64,000 nucleotides of DNA from Dactylorhiza incarnata (GCA_033032865.1 JAWHQI010000060.1:10930001-10994000); one strand, 5' to 3'. Numbered from the stretch's first letter, positions 22,701 through 32,642 are shown. Notes: generated by a model not told the origin, from the letters alone. A program made the numbers and translations.

Positions 22701-23218
22701 TAGTCCTGTTCAAAAAGTCGGACCGGGGCGGTTGGGCCCGGGCTTTTTGCCACCCGGGCTCGACTTGAGCTGGGCTCAGGCCCCCTCTCAAAAAGGGAGC
22801 CTGCCAAAGCCCCCAAGGCCGGGCCGGGCTCAGGCCGGCCCGGTTTTCCAATATGCGGAAAATCCCGCCTATCCCGCATATATTGGAAATCCCGCCTGGG
22901 GCAGGATTTCCTATAGAAAATCCCGCCAGCAAGCGAGATTTCCAAATGGAAATCCCGCCTGGGGCGGGGTTTCCATCAGGATTTCCCGCCCGGAGGCGAG
23001 ATTTCCCGTGGCCTGGGTGCCGGGCCCAGGCTAGGCCCGGCGCCCAGGCTTATTCGGGCCCGGGCTGGGTCGGGCACCGAGCCAATATGGGGGGCCTGTA
23101 AGGCCCCCAAGCCCGGCCTAGACCCGGACCGAGCTTTTCCCGGGCTGGGCCCTAGCCAGGCTTTTTCTGGGCCGGGATCGGGCCGGCCCCCCAGGCCCGA
23201 CCTTTTTGAACACGTCTA
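22701..23218. mobile_element. Non-autonomous hAT element upstream of the NLP gene (518 bp)
   Basis: The ends are inverted: tagtcctgttcaaaaagtcgg on the left and tagacgtgttcaaaaaggtcg (minus strand) on the right. The flanking 8-mers gttgggct and gttgcact agree at six of eight positions, fitting a decayed 8 bp hAT target duplication. The interior is full of GGCCCGG/CCGGGCC words and of cgcctggggc-type blocks (aatcccgcct repeated at 22,860-22,990). No transposase is encoded. Its left end is only ~110 bp from the NLP start codon. Confidence 0.75.
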
Positions 23219-23458
23219 GTTGCACTATACTATATAAATTGGAAAATAATAATAATAATTTTAGTGAACTATTATAGAGAGTGAAATCGCCTGTTATACT
23301 ATCCGCGGCTCTAATCAGAGCTAAAATAGTTATCAGTGGGTATTTTTGGAGCAATGTTACATGCATATTAAATTTGGCTATGTGCATCCAAATATATATG
23401 CACATCAAATTTATATGTGTACTCAAAATGAAACATCATTAATTTGCAGTCACATTAT
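23219..23458. other. Intergenic, contains one copy of a 27-bp duplication
   Basis: No gene seen. The 27 bp starting atatgtgtactcaaaatgaa at 23,412 recurs at 23,652, on the other side of the next MITE. Confidence 0.5.
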
Positions 23459-23655
23459 CTTCGTTTGGTTCGGCTTATTTGCTCCGGTGAGTTTGGACAA
23501 AAACGTCATTGTCATACCAAACATTTTATGCTTATAACTAGTTTCTTTTTTTGATAATGGTAGTAACATTTGTCATACCAAACATACATTCTATGACAAT
23601 GACGATTTTGTCCAAACTCACCGGAGCAAATAAGCCGAGCCAAACGAAGCCATAT
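23459..23655. mobile_element. MITE with ~50 bp terminal inverted repeats
   Basis: The left end cttcgtttggttcggcttat plus ttgctccggtgagtttggac pairs with the inverted right end ggcttcgtttggctcggctt plus atttgctccggtgagtttgg. The GGCTTCGTTTGG end resembles Tourist-type MITEs. It is flanked by 27-bp direct copies rather than a simple short target duplication. A diverged relative lies at 15,700-15,905. Confidence 0.75.
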
Positions 23656-23769
23656 GTGTACTCAAAATGAAACATCATAAAAAGAGTATTTTAAGTATAA
23701 AAAATTTACTAACAGTATATCATTCTTCAAATTACACCAAATTTCTCATAAAAATATAAATAGTGCAAA

Positions 23770-24110
23770 CGTAGAACATGTCATTCTCCAAAATTCAACG
23801 GTTCGCTTGAACGTCGTCACATATGTGAATGAGTTCCAATTAGGTATATATGAACACTATGTATTATAATTTCTTTTTAAAAATTAAAGACGTAAAACCT
23901 CATTTTTGTTAGTGAAGGCGGCATAGATACTTTCGTTGAAATCAAAACTCTCAAAATTGTAAGAAACACACTGGCTAGAACATGTCAGTCTCCAAAATTC
24001 AACTGTTCGCTTGAACATCATCCTGCATAACATAGAACACATGTGAATGAGTTCCAATTAGATATATATGAACACAGATTTGATCACAACTTGTTCTAGA
24101 TTTTAGATCA
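23770..24110. repeat. Duplicated ~90-bp segment
   Basis: A segment starting tagaacatgtca at ~23,774 (ccaaaattcaacggttcgct, gtgaatgagttccaattagg) is repeated in the same orientation from ~23,976. The second copy carries a short insertion. A gatcaNaaNttgttctaga theme recurs at 24,080-24,160. No coding content. Confidence 0.6.
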
Positions 24111-24149
24111 ATGCTCGATTTCAAATCACTGCAAACCCTTGATCAGAAC

Positions 24150-24580
24150 TAGTTCTAGATTAGAACATAAATTTCAGACCATTGTTTTTTTTCTTTGGAA
24201 AACTGGAAACGTGTCAAGAACACAAAAAACACGAAATGGGGGAAGAGAGTATACCAACAGAGGAGACCACTTGTGAGAGATCGTCGTCGAGTAACGAGAG
24301 ATCGGCGTCGGAAATCGTCAGGCACCAACGACAATCCGGCAGAGATCAGCGGCTTTGCAGAGATGGGCGTTCGACAAAGATGGGATTCCGACAATAGGTG
24401 GAGAACGGCGACCGACAGAGATGGGCGTCCGACATCAAGTGAGATCGGCGGCGGGGATTCGTCGGTGAAATGCAACAAGCGAGATTGGAGGCTTTGCAAA
24501 GATGGGCGTCCGACAGAGATGGGAGTCTGACAACAAGTAGAGAACGACAACCTGCGAGATCGGCGGCGTCAGGCGAAGGG
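24150..24580. other. Degenerate repeats next to the MULE, no gene
   Basis: The phrase ggctttgcaNagatgggcgt + ccgacaNagatggga occurs twice (~24,350 and ~24,488) with the intervening sequence also alike, an old tandem duplication. Open frames here are by-products of it. Confidence 0.5.
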
Positions 24581-24656
24581 AAATTTTTTGGTACCTCAAA
24601 CGTACCGCAATCCCGTGCGTCATATATATACCCTCAAAGGAATCGGGCCCACCTTC
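24581..24656 (+). repeat. Left terminal inverted repeat of the MULE-like element
   Basis: Starts aaattttttggtacctcaaa and ends near gggcccacctt. It pairs with 27,992-28,067. Confidence 0.75.
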
Positions 24657-25196
24657 ATTTCCCTTGAAAAGGCAAAATTTTGCATTTCCCTCACTTCCGG
24701 CTATTCCCGCTAACCTTCCAACTCCTCGACGGAAGCCTCTTGGCCCGCATTTCCCTCCCTTCCGGCGACTTCTGAACCTGGACCCTCCTTAACTTTCTAG
24801 GACCTTGACGCATTTCCTTCCCGACCACGAATTCGGCGAGCTCAAAATTCTAAACCCGAGCTCTTCGAAGAATCATGTTTTCCAGTCCTGAAATTTCCTA
24901 ACCCGAGCTCCCGCAAGTGGAGGAGCAGGTAATTTCTAAAGAGCTCCCGCAACATGAGGAGCAGGTAATTTCTGAAGAGCTCCCGCAGCAGGTAATTTAT
25001 TTCGTCCGACCGGATATAGTCAGTTTTTTTTTGTGAACTCTGAGTGTCTTCCGGTCGGATTTACTAGGGAAAATGCAGCGTCCGACCGGATTTAATCACA
25101 TCTTCCATGGATTTCCTGCAGACAGAAAACCGTATGTTCATGTTTAATTTTTTTGATTTTTTCATGTAGGCAAGCTCCGTTGTTGTTTTCCCAACA

Positions 25197-26066
25197 GTGC
25201 ATTCAGAGGTAGATGCCTACAAGTTATATTGCGATTACGCTCACCGTGTTGGTTTTAGCGTTCGTAAGCAACATATTTGGTACTGGACACATACTCGGAT
25301 TATAAAGATTAGAGAGTACTCGTGTTCCAAAGCTGGTTTGAAGCGCTCCCTTCCAACCGTGCAAGGTGCCGAAGGTTCAAAGAAATATCACAAACTAGAT
25401 ACTCGCATTGGATGTAAGGCATGCATACAGTTCACCGCAAATGTAGAGGGAAAGAATTGGAAAGTAACCAAATTTGTTGAAGAGCACAATCATCCTTTGG
25501 TTTTGGAAAAGGATATTCATTTGTTGCGGTCTAACCGGAAAGTATCCGATGATCAAGGCAGTCTTCTGAAGAATTTAACTGGAGTAGGCATAAGGACGTC
25601 TGATGCGTACATGTTTATTGCCAGGGAGGTGGGTGGTTTTGAAAACGTTGGATTTTCAAAAAAGCGATGCGTACAACTATGTTCAGCGAGAAAGAGCTGC
25701 ACTTATAGAAGTCGGCGACTCAAATAGTTTGTTGAAACTATTTAAGGATAGACAAATGGAAGATAGTTTGTTTTCTTTTGATGTCCAAACCGATGAGTTT
25801 AATAGGCTTATAAGTTTTTTTTGGATGGACGGTCGTAGTAAAATTGACTACGACAGTTTTGGCGATGTGATTATTTTTGATACAACCTATCGCCTTAACA
25901 AATATAACTTAGCTTGTGCTCTTTTCATCGCGGTGAATCATCATTGGCAAAATGTGTTAGTTGGTGGGGCCTTTATAGCCGCGGAGACAATTGAATCTTT
26001 TTGCTGGGTATTTGAGACGTTTTTGAGATTTGTTGGCGGGAAGCAACCAACAACAATATTCACAGA
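25197..26066 (+). pseudogene. FAR1/FHY3-type MULE transposase relic
   Basis: The first part (25,197-~25,670) is a FAR1 DNA-binding domain (YKLYCDYAHRVGFSVRKQ, KLDTRIGCKACIQF, WKVTKFVEEHNHPLV: the WRKY-GCM1-like zinc-binding fold with C...HNH). A +1 frame change at ~25,670-25,700 leads into the spacer and the start of the MULE transposase domain (FFWMDGRSKIDYDSFGDV, IIFDTTYRLNKYNLACALF, WVFETFLRFVGGKQPTTIF). The FDTTY aspartate is the first catalytic residue. The frame ends at ~26,066, where unrelated minus-strand coding sequence begins, so the other catalytic residues and the SWIM finger are lost. FAR1 genes derive from such transposases; the setting inside terminal repeats favours a transposon relic. 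Confidence 0.8.
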
Positions 26067-26300
26067 AGGAGGATCACAAGCAGGTGGGGTGGATGGAATG
26101 TGATCCTTTGGATGCGAGAGTGAAGTTAGTAGTCCGACGATAAATTCAAATTTTTCTTCGCAGAAAGAGCGTAACTCCCTAATTTCTTTCTTGACTTTAC
26201 TAATTTCACGGGAGATGAACCTCTTCATCTCCTTTTCCCTCTTCCCCTCCATTTCTTCTTTAACTTTCTTCTCTTTTTTTGGTTCCTCCTTCTCTCCACT
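26040..26300 (-). pseudogene. Coiled-coil tail, likely 3' part of the DUF1985-like gene
   Basis: Minus-strand translation is highly charged and helical (EKEMKRFISREISKVKKEI, ELRSFCEEKFEFIVGLL), then proline-rich. Such charged tails are common in transposon-carried DUF1985 proteins. It lies downstream of the exon at 26,691-27,404 in the same orientation, with AT-rich sequence between. It abuts the FAR1 relic at ~26,066. Confidence 0.4.
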
Positions 26301-26690
26301 TCTCTTTCTTTTTCCCCCTTAGTTGCCTCAAATGACGACTCCACCTCATCATGTCCTAGAAGGTTTTGCTCCTCGGAAATATTCAAAAAACTGGTAGAAA
26401 TCTACAATTTAAAAAAAGTAAACAAATATACAATCAACAGTCTAAAATTCTAGAACCAACAATTCTACAAAAAATATACAAATCTACAATCTACATTTCA
26501 CCTAAAAAGGCATATGAAAAAATGGTATTAAATAGAGCTAACCTCCTTCTTCGGCCACAACCTCGATGATAGCTGTGCACAAAACTTGTAGCTGAAGCTG
26601 GCCTTTGCAGAACACCGACATATCCGGGGTCTCGCCAATGCATCTTGAGTTACTGTGCTCAAACAGCCAAACCTAAATGAAAAGATTAAG

Positions 26691-27404
26691 TTAGTTTAAA
26701 TTTATTTTTAAATGAACATGAACTTTAAGACAAACAAAATTACTTACCACCGAAATAATAGAACAACCTTCAAGGTAGCCTAAGCTTGAAGGTTCTTCCC
26801 TTTTGCAGCTCAATTTATGTAGGGGGTCCAACTGTGCATTGAGGAATCCGTGGATAGCCATTGCCCAATTATATCTCCGGAAGTCCTCCAATCCACCAAT
26901 TTGGTGAAGACATTCGGGAATTCCTAGGGACTTCAGTGGGAAAAAAAATTTAGCTACTGCATATTTGACAAGGGCATCCACCCTTCTCTTCTCCACTTCT
27001 TCAGAATCTGCTTCATTAGATAGAAGGGTCAACTCAGCGACTATGTCGCTTTGTTTCACCTGAGAGAAAGAGGTTCTATGAAAATGGAAGTCGACTCCCC
27101 AATTGGGTAGCCCTAAAATAAGAGATACTTCATTCACTGTAAATTTAATGTAATATTGACCCAGAAGAAAGGCTGCCTTATCAGGCCTATACAGTCTCAA
27201 AAGCCTGTACAGTATAGGGATGTTTTGAGGAACATCCGGCATTGAGAATAGCTGTAGCAGCCCTACTTCCCGGAGCTGGTCTAAGGAGTTCTCTGAAAGG
27301 ACTTCTATAAGGGGCTCGGCATATTTCTTGAAGGTAGAAATAGCACACCTTGTATTCAGATATGTACCAGCCATCTGTTCGAGTAAGAAAATAAATAAGA
27401 GCAA
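26691..27404 (-). CDS. DUF1985-like plant transposon-associated protein (exon)
   Basis: An open frame on the minus strand whose likely start is MAGTYLNTRCAISTF near 27,371. The order of motifs (LYRLLRLYRPDKAAFLLGQY, VNEVSLILGLPNWGVDF, VKYAVAKFFFPLKSLGIPE, FRRYNWAMAIHGFL, LGYLEGCSIISVVSNF) follows the DUF1985 / plant-mobile-domain pattern: a helical host-like domain often carried by MULEs, sometimes with a Ulp1 protease. No protease part is visible here. Its function is unknown. A donor-like GTAAGTAATTTTG at ~26,745 (minus strand) fits splicing to a downstream exon near 26,300. It runs convergent to the FAR1 relic. Confidence 0.55.
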   Translation of the reverse strand: MLLFIFLLEQMAGTYLNTRCAISTFKKYAEPLIEVLSENSLDQLREVGLLQLFSMPDVPQNIPILYRLLRLYRPDKAAFLLGQYYIKFTVNEVSLILGLPNWGVDFHFHRTSFSQVKQSDIVAELTLLSNEADSEEVEKRRVDALVKYAVAKFFFPLKSLGIPECLHQIGGLEDFRRYNWAMAIHGFLNAQLDPLHKLSCKREEPSSLGYLEGCSIISVVSNFVCLKVHVHLKINLN

Positions 27405-27991
27405 GGAATAAACTAAGAAAAATCATAAAATTTTGATTCACACATTCAAAAGCCTAATGTAGAGAATATCCGGTCGGATAACAGCTATCTGAACCCTAAA
27501 AAAACAACCATATCCGGTCGGATAGCAGCTATCTAAACCTAAAAGAACAGCTGAATATCTAATGTCCACTGAAAATAATCCGGCAGGATTATTCCTACCC
27601 TAAACCCTAAAAGTAAAGGATATCCGGTCGGATATAAAAATCTCGAACACAAAAAAATTTGTTGCATAAACCCTAGGCTTCTCCGACAGTATAATGTCTA
27701 TGTAAACAAAAAGCAAAGGGGAAAATTTTGATTGCACTGCAGAATACGTACCGTCGTTAGGAAGAAGGTTGATTGCAGTCGTTGTTTCGTTTAGGAAGAA
27801 GAAGGGTAGAATGCCAAAATGTGTTCGCACTGTTCGCCGACTTCACTAGTCCCTGGATCGTTGCGATGTTCGCCGCTGGGATTATCTGGGGGTTTTCCTG
27901 TTCCGTTACGATCGTCGCCGGGGGTTTAGGTCGGGGAGTCGTCGGGGTGAGAGGAGAGCTGGAGAGTTAATTTGAAATTTGAAACATCTGT

Positions 27992-28067
27992 GAAGGTGGG
28001 CCCGGAAAATTTAAGGCTATTTATATTACGCACGCCATTGCGGTACGTTTGAGGTACCAAAAAATTT
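27992..28067 (-). repeat. Right terminal inverted repeat of the MULE-like element
   Basis: Inverted partner of 24,581-24,656. Its outer end lies 232 bp before the DREB start codon. Confidence 0.75.
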
Positions 28068-28298
28068 AGCGCGTAAAACCCGCGTCATCCTAAAACACAC
28101 GTGATTAACTCGACCGCTGCCCCACCGGCGGGCCCACCGTCTTCCAACATGTTCATCAGAGTTTCCTTAACAATCCCTAACCCGTGTTTACTTCGCCGTC
28201 TCTGCGATGTCCCCTTTACCCTTCTTTTATCCCTCCCCGTCATCCCCCCTATTTGCCACATCAAGTTTTCAGCTTTGGCTTCCATCCCTCAAACTTCC

Positions 28299-28952
28299 AT
28301 GGCCTCGACAGACAGCTTCTCCACCTCGGCCTCCTCACTAAGCGATCAGGAAGCCTCTCCCCACACCGCATTTCCGCCGCCCTCCTCAAAGCGCAACGCC
28401 GACCGGAAGAAGTTTCGGGTGACGCGTCACCCGGTGTACCGCGGAGTGCGCGAGCGCAACGACGGCAAGTGGGTGTGCGAGGTGCGAGAGCCCCACAAGA
28501 AGAGCCGCATATGGCTCGGCACCTACCCTACGCTGGAGATGGCCGCTCGCGCGCATGACGTCGCTGCCTTAGCCCTCCGCGGCAAATCCGCAATGCTCAA
28601 CTTCCCGGACTCCTCCTGGGTTCAGCCCGCAGCGAGCTCTAGCAGGCCAGATGATATTCGGCACGCCGCCGTTAAGGCCGCGGAGATGTACAGGCCAATA
28701 CATGGCGCGGCAAGACCGATGATGGAGATGGAAGCTGCGGAAGAGGTAACCTCTTCAACGGCGGCGCCGAAATCGGCGTCGGTAGTGTTTATGGATGAGG
28801 AGGCTCTTTTCAACATGCCGAGAATCTGGCTGGAAATGGCGGCCGGGTTGCTGATAACCCCGCCGGGAATGAAAGGGAACTACGACTGGGATGCGGCGGA
28901 GTGGGTATCCGAGCAAATGCTCTTTTGGCAAGATGATTACTTGAATAAATAA
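28299..28952 (+). CDS. DREB1/CBF-like AP2/ERF transcription factor, 217 aa
   Basis: Single exon, as is usual for DREB genes. I chose the ATG at 28,299 ([17 protein letters not shown]) because it gives the typical 210-220 residues; the frame is open further upstream to 28,101 but reads as untranslated leader. The AP2 domain (~residues 45-103) has [39 protein letters not shown] and [12 protein letters not shown], with the DREB-type Val14 (WVCEV) and a Leu in place of the common Glu19-neighbour (TLEMAA). The preceding basic [11 protein letters not shown] and following DSSW resemble the CBF signatures. The acidic C-terminus ends [10 protein letters not shown]. Expected to be nuclear and to bind DRE/CRT (RCCGAC) in cold or drought response. 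It appears intact, with a MULE end in its promoter. Confidence 0.88.
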   Translation: MASTDSFSTSASSLSDQEASPHTAFPPPSSKRNADRKKFRVTRHPVYRGVRERNDGKWVCEVREPHKKSRIWLGTYPTLEMAARAHDVAALALRGKSAMLNFPDSSWVQPAASSSRPDDIRHAAVKAAEMYRPIHGAARPMMEMEAAEEVTSSTAAPKSASVVFMDEEALFNMPRIWLEMAAGLLITPPGMKGNYDWDAAEWVSEQMLFWQDDYLNK

Positions 28953-29645
28953 CACGAACACTTTTTAACGTGGAAAACCCGGAAAGGGTAAAACACCACG
29001 CGGTCAGAGCTGTGCCGACCAAATTCCGCTATCTCCTGGTTCGTTACAATTGAAAGCTGAGAACTCGAGCGCGACAGACCGCTGCTCGTTACAATGGTAA
29101 AAAGAGTAAACCTTGAGGGTGACAGACCACCTCTCGAGAGACTAAGTATTTCTCCGAGAACAAAAGTGATATTTTCGAGTCGCCTTTCGTAACTTGAATG
29201 ATTCTCAACCCGCTTGGAAGACTATCTTCTGAAGCGAAGGAAAATCCTCAAAGGCACAGAGGAGACCTTCGAAGGCTCGAAGGAGATCTTCGAAGATTCG
29301 AAGAAGATCTTCGAAGATCGAAGGAGATCTTCAAGTGCCGAAGGAGAATTCCAAGAAAATCTTCAAAAGAGCTCTCTCAGGCATAGAAGCCAAGGTCCCT
29401 TAAAATGAAAGCTCTGAGCTCCTTTTATAGCCTTGGGCAGGGGTAACCCGATAATTTTGCCGTTGTAACCACCGTAACCACTTGACGGACGAATCACGCT
29501 AGCCGATTTGGAGCACACAAATCGCCACTTTTAGGATATTCCCGTCTCGCCCCCCCGAGCAATTCAGTCAATTAGGGCAGCTTCGTTGACGACGTAGAGC
29601 GCAGAGAACTCGACTTGCAATCCAGGAAATTAGGAAAGGTTAACT
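28953..29645. other. 3' flank, unclassified repeat-like DNA
   Basis: The stretch acactttttaacgtggaaaa just after the DREB stop is a wording seen in plant retrotransposon-derived sequence. At 29,255-29,350 there is an aggagatcttcgaagattcg array (a few ~20 bp units). No gene found. Confidence 0.45.
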
Positions 29646-29649
29646 GCAG

Positions 29650-29970
29650 CGCGCGTCGCAAACACGAAAGTGTTCTGAGTGCACAACGAACACAGAAGCG
29701 TTCTGAGCGTGCGACGAATACGGAAGCATTCTGGGCGCGCAACGAACACAGAATCGTTCTTCGCGTGCGATGAGCACGAAAGTGTTCTGAGCGTGCGATG
29801 ACCAAGTGTTATGAGCGTGCCACGAACACGGAAGCATTCTGGGCGCGCAATGAAAACGGAAGTGTTATGGGCGCGCAACGAACACGGAAGCATTCTAGGC
29901 GCGTAAAGAACATGAAGCGTTCTGAGCGCGCGGTGAACGCGAAGGAGTTCAACGCGCGACGTGCACTTTG
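29650..29970. repeat. ~28-bp minisatellite (gcgcgcaacgaacacggaag type)
   Basis: About eleven degenerate units of cgaacacggaagcNttctgg + gcgcgcaa repeat head to tail. Reading frames on both strands through it (His/Arg/Leu-rich) are by-products. Confidence 0.8.
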
Positions 29971-30254
29971 GGGCGTTCCGCGCGTGCCATGAATGTGTAC
30001 TTAGGAGGTGTTGTGACCACACAATTAGCGCGGAGTCGTTCTGAGCGTGTAGTTAGCGTGCAAGAGTGCCAGTCATGGTGATAATACGTGGTGGGTCAAG
30101 TGGAGACAAGAGACGGAACGTGATAATGCAAGCATGAGAGCGACTCCACGCTTTCACGGTGTGAGAGGATGCTCCCACTTACAAGTGTGCACCTCAGATG
30201 GCCGCGGGGAGGAGGCCGTGAGAAGACTTCGAGGCCGAGGTGGCCGGGAGCACT

Positions 30255-30395
30255 CTCCAATTGGGGAGGGTTCGACACTCCCCAATTGGGGAGTGATGAA
30301 TACACATAACTCCCCAATTGGGGAGTTACGTGATTATTCCCCAATTGGGGAGTTACGTGATTATTCCCAATTGGGGAGTGCCACATGGGCGCTGA
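30255..30395. repeat. Palindrome array, CTCCCCAATTGGGGAG
   Basis: Five copies of the perfect or near-perfect 16-bp palindrome lie within 140 bp (around 30,265, 30,280, 30,312, 30,338 and 30,365). Two are separated by the same spacer ttacgtgattatt. Confidence 0.9.
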
Positions 30396-30429
30396 CTTGG
30401 TCAGCGCCACTTAATTAGGCGCTGGGGTG

Positions 30430-30640
30430 AGAAATGCCGCACCCCTAGGTGCGGCAGTTGTCGCACCAATTTGATGCGGCAAGTGTCGCACCTTTTTGTT
30501 GCGGCGAATGCCGCACCCTTTTGGTGCTGTGAATGCCCCGCCTTTTTGGCGCGACGAATGTTGCGCCTTTTGGCACGGTGAATGTCGCACCCTCTTGGCG
30601 TCGTAATGGCCGCGCCTATTGGCGCGATGATTGACGTGTG
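30430..30640. repeat. Hairpin-forming minisatellite (gtgcggc...gtcgcac)
   Basis: About seven ~28-30 bp units, each with a gtgcggcaNtNgtcgcac-like inverted repeat, followed by ttttt or aattt. Units diverge from left to right. Confidence 0.8.
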
Positions 30641-31399
30641 ATGTTTATCACGCGACATTTTTTGATTTTCACGCCCCGCGTGGCGCTTGTGTGCTCGGCG
30701 GTGCCTGCCCGTATGGCGGGGCGTGGTGCAACTTGCGCGTATGGGCATACTGTTGACCGATTTGGAGTCCAAACGGACTCGGAATTGCACGAGAATGGGC
30801 CCATTGGAATTGTATCGGCGAGCCGGTCGAGGTCACGACGAAAAATCACAGGTTCGACCAGGTACGTTTTGGGGAACCCCATCAAATGCCCCCCAATTTT
30901 CGGAGATCGTTTTTTGTAGAAAATAAGTCATAATTTTTTTGATGAACGTATATCTTCGGGTGTGTGAGCTCATTTAGGCGAGTTACTTTGGCTTGCGCGG
31001 TTATGAGCTTGTCATTATGCAAATGTGCCAGAAGTTGCCGCTCGGTGTCTGCGTCAGAAGTTGTCGTTTGGTTGGTGGAAGCTCGTTGCTTAGTGCAGGT
31101 ACCGATGTTGTCAGTTGGCGTTAGTTCGATGATATTCGCGAGCTTGGTGGTTGGTGTTAGCGTTGGAGGTCGTGGCGAACCTACCGCTTGGCGTGGAGGG
31201 TTCGTCCTTCCTCACCGGAGGTTGTTGAGTTTGTTCTCTCAAAGGTTTGTTTTTTGTAGAAGTGACACTGAAGCAGGAGGCTTGGACAGCGTGATGGCGA
31301 GATTCCCAAGCGATTCAGTGGTGCGATGCCCCAGCAGCGCAGTGGCGAGATGCCCTAACAGCACAGTGGTGAGATGCCCAAGCTATTTAGGGGTGAAAC
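30641..31399. other. Unclassified repeat-like DNA before copy A1
   Basis: No gene. At 31,300-31,385 there are three to four ~25-bp units of the form agatgcccNagc...cagtggtg. It may be the outer part of an older retrotransposon. Confidence 0.4.
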
Positions 31400-31519
31400 T
31401 GTAACATCCCGACTTTTATTGGGCCACTAGACCCTAGTGAGCCCAATAAAAGTAGGCCCGAGCGGTAGAAAACTACTATTTTAAGTAATGTTGCGCGCCG
31501 CAACTAAGTCATTGGGGTA

Positions 31520-32235
31520 TATTGACCAAATGAACCCCGAATTGACTTCCGTCAGTTCCGTTAGACTCGTATGAACAATACGAGTGCAACGGAATTCGTT
31601 GCACTTCGATCCGAGGTCGTTTAGAGAAAACGACCATTTCGGGTGTCGTAACACGCCACTACCTCATTATTATGAATAGTGACCGTACGAACCCCAAATT
31701 GACTTCCGTCAGTTCCGTTAGACTCGTATGAACAATACGAGCGCAACGGAATTCGTTACACTTCGATCCGAGATCGTTTGGAGAAAACGACCATTTCGGG
31801 TGTCGTAGCGCGCCACTACCTCATTATTATGAATAGTGATCGTACGAACCCCGAATTGACTTCCGTCTGTTCCATTAGACTCGTATGAACAATACGAGCG
31901 CAACGGAATTCGTTGCACTTCGATCCGAGGTCGTTTGGAGAAAATGACCATTTCGGGTGTCGTAGCACGCCACTACCTCATTAATATGAATAGTGACCGT
32001 ACGAACCCTGAATTGACTTCCGTCAGTTCCGTTAGACTCGTATGAACAATACGAGCGCAACGGAATTCGTTGCACTTCGATCCGAGGTCGTTTGGAGAAA
32101 ACGACCATTTCGGGTGTCGTAGCGCGCCATTACCTCATTACTATGAATAATGACCGTACGAACCCCGAATTGTCTTCCGTCAGTTCCGTTAGACTCGTAT
32201 GAGTAATACGAGCGCAACAGAATTCGTTGCGCCTC
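31520..32235 (+). repeat. 157-bp tandem repeat in the A1 LTR (~4.5 units)
   Basis: Units contain gacttccgtcagttccgtta, cgcaacggaattcgttgcac, gaaaacgaccatttcggg and cattattatgaatagtgacc. They are homologous to the ~158-bp array of the A3 LTR at 48,860-49,850. Confidence 0.9.
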
Positions 32236-32605
32236 GATTCAAGGTCGTATGGAGAGTATGCCATTTTAGGGCTATGCAGACCACATCAGTGCAACGCACA
32301 AAATATAAAGCGCACGAACACGATATCAGCCCCGACAGATCATAATGGACCCTGGGACCATGGAAGACCCCGTCCTAGGTTGACCTCAGTCAAACTCCCC
32401 CCCCCCCCCTAGCTGGAAATTATTGGAAAATGAAAAGAAGGGGGGGGGAGGAGAGAGAAGCCCCTCCCTCAAAGGAGGGGGGCTGCCCATGAATAGGCAG
32501 CCCCCTATTGGGGCAAGGGGGCAGGAGAGAGGGAAGGGAGGGGAGGGGGAGAAAATATCTCCCCCCACTCACCCTCCCTTAACCCCACGTGGGGAAAGGA
32601 GGAGA

Positions 32606-32628
32606 GGGGGGGGGGGGGGGGGGGGGGG
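32606..32628. repeat. Homopolymer of 23 G
   Basis: A G run just upstream of the TATA box in the A1 LTR, amid a purine-rich plus strand. Confidence 0.9.
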
Positions 32629-32642
32629 AGGTTCTCCCCCCT

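Larger units (their letters stand above)
24581..28067. mobile_element. MULE-like DNA transposon with ~76 bp terminal inverted repeats
   Basis: The left end 24,581-24,656 (aaattttttggtacctcaaa, cgtaccgcaat...) matches the inverted right end 27,992-28,067 over ~76 bp at about 80%, including an internal gggcccacctt. Such long terminal repeats point to Mutator-like elements. It holds a FAR1/MULE-transposase relic (plus strand) and a DUF1985-like gene (minus strand). A palindromic motif, TCCGACCGGA or its complement, recurs near both ends (25,006, 25,053, 25,083; 27,471, 27,511, 27,620; variant ~27,582). The flanking 9-mers (ggcgaaggg, agcgcgtaa) do not match, so the target duplication is lost or one end is not original. 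Confidence 0.65.

Noticed and set aside
24572..28076. 9-bp target duplication for the MULE-like element
   Set aside because: The flanks ggcgaaggg and agcgcgtaa do not match; shifting the ends by one base does not help.
28101..28298. N-terminal extension of the DREB protein from an upstream in-frame start
   Set aside because: The extension is hydrophobic and unlike DREB proteins, and the downstream ATG gives the usual length.
29630..30022. His/Arg-rich repeat protein on the minus strand
   Set aside because: Produced by the 28-bp minisatellite; no start context or domain.
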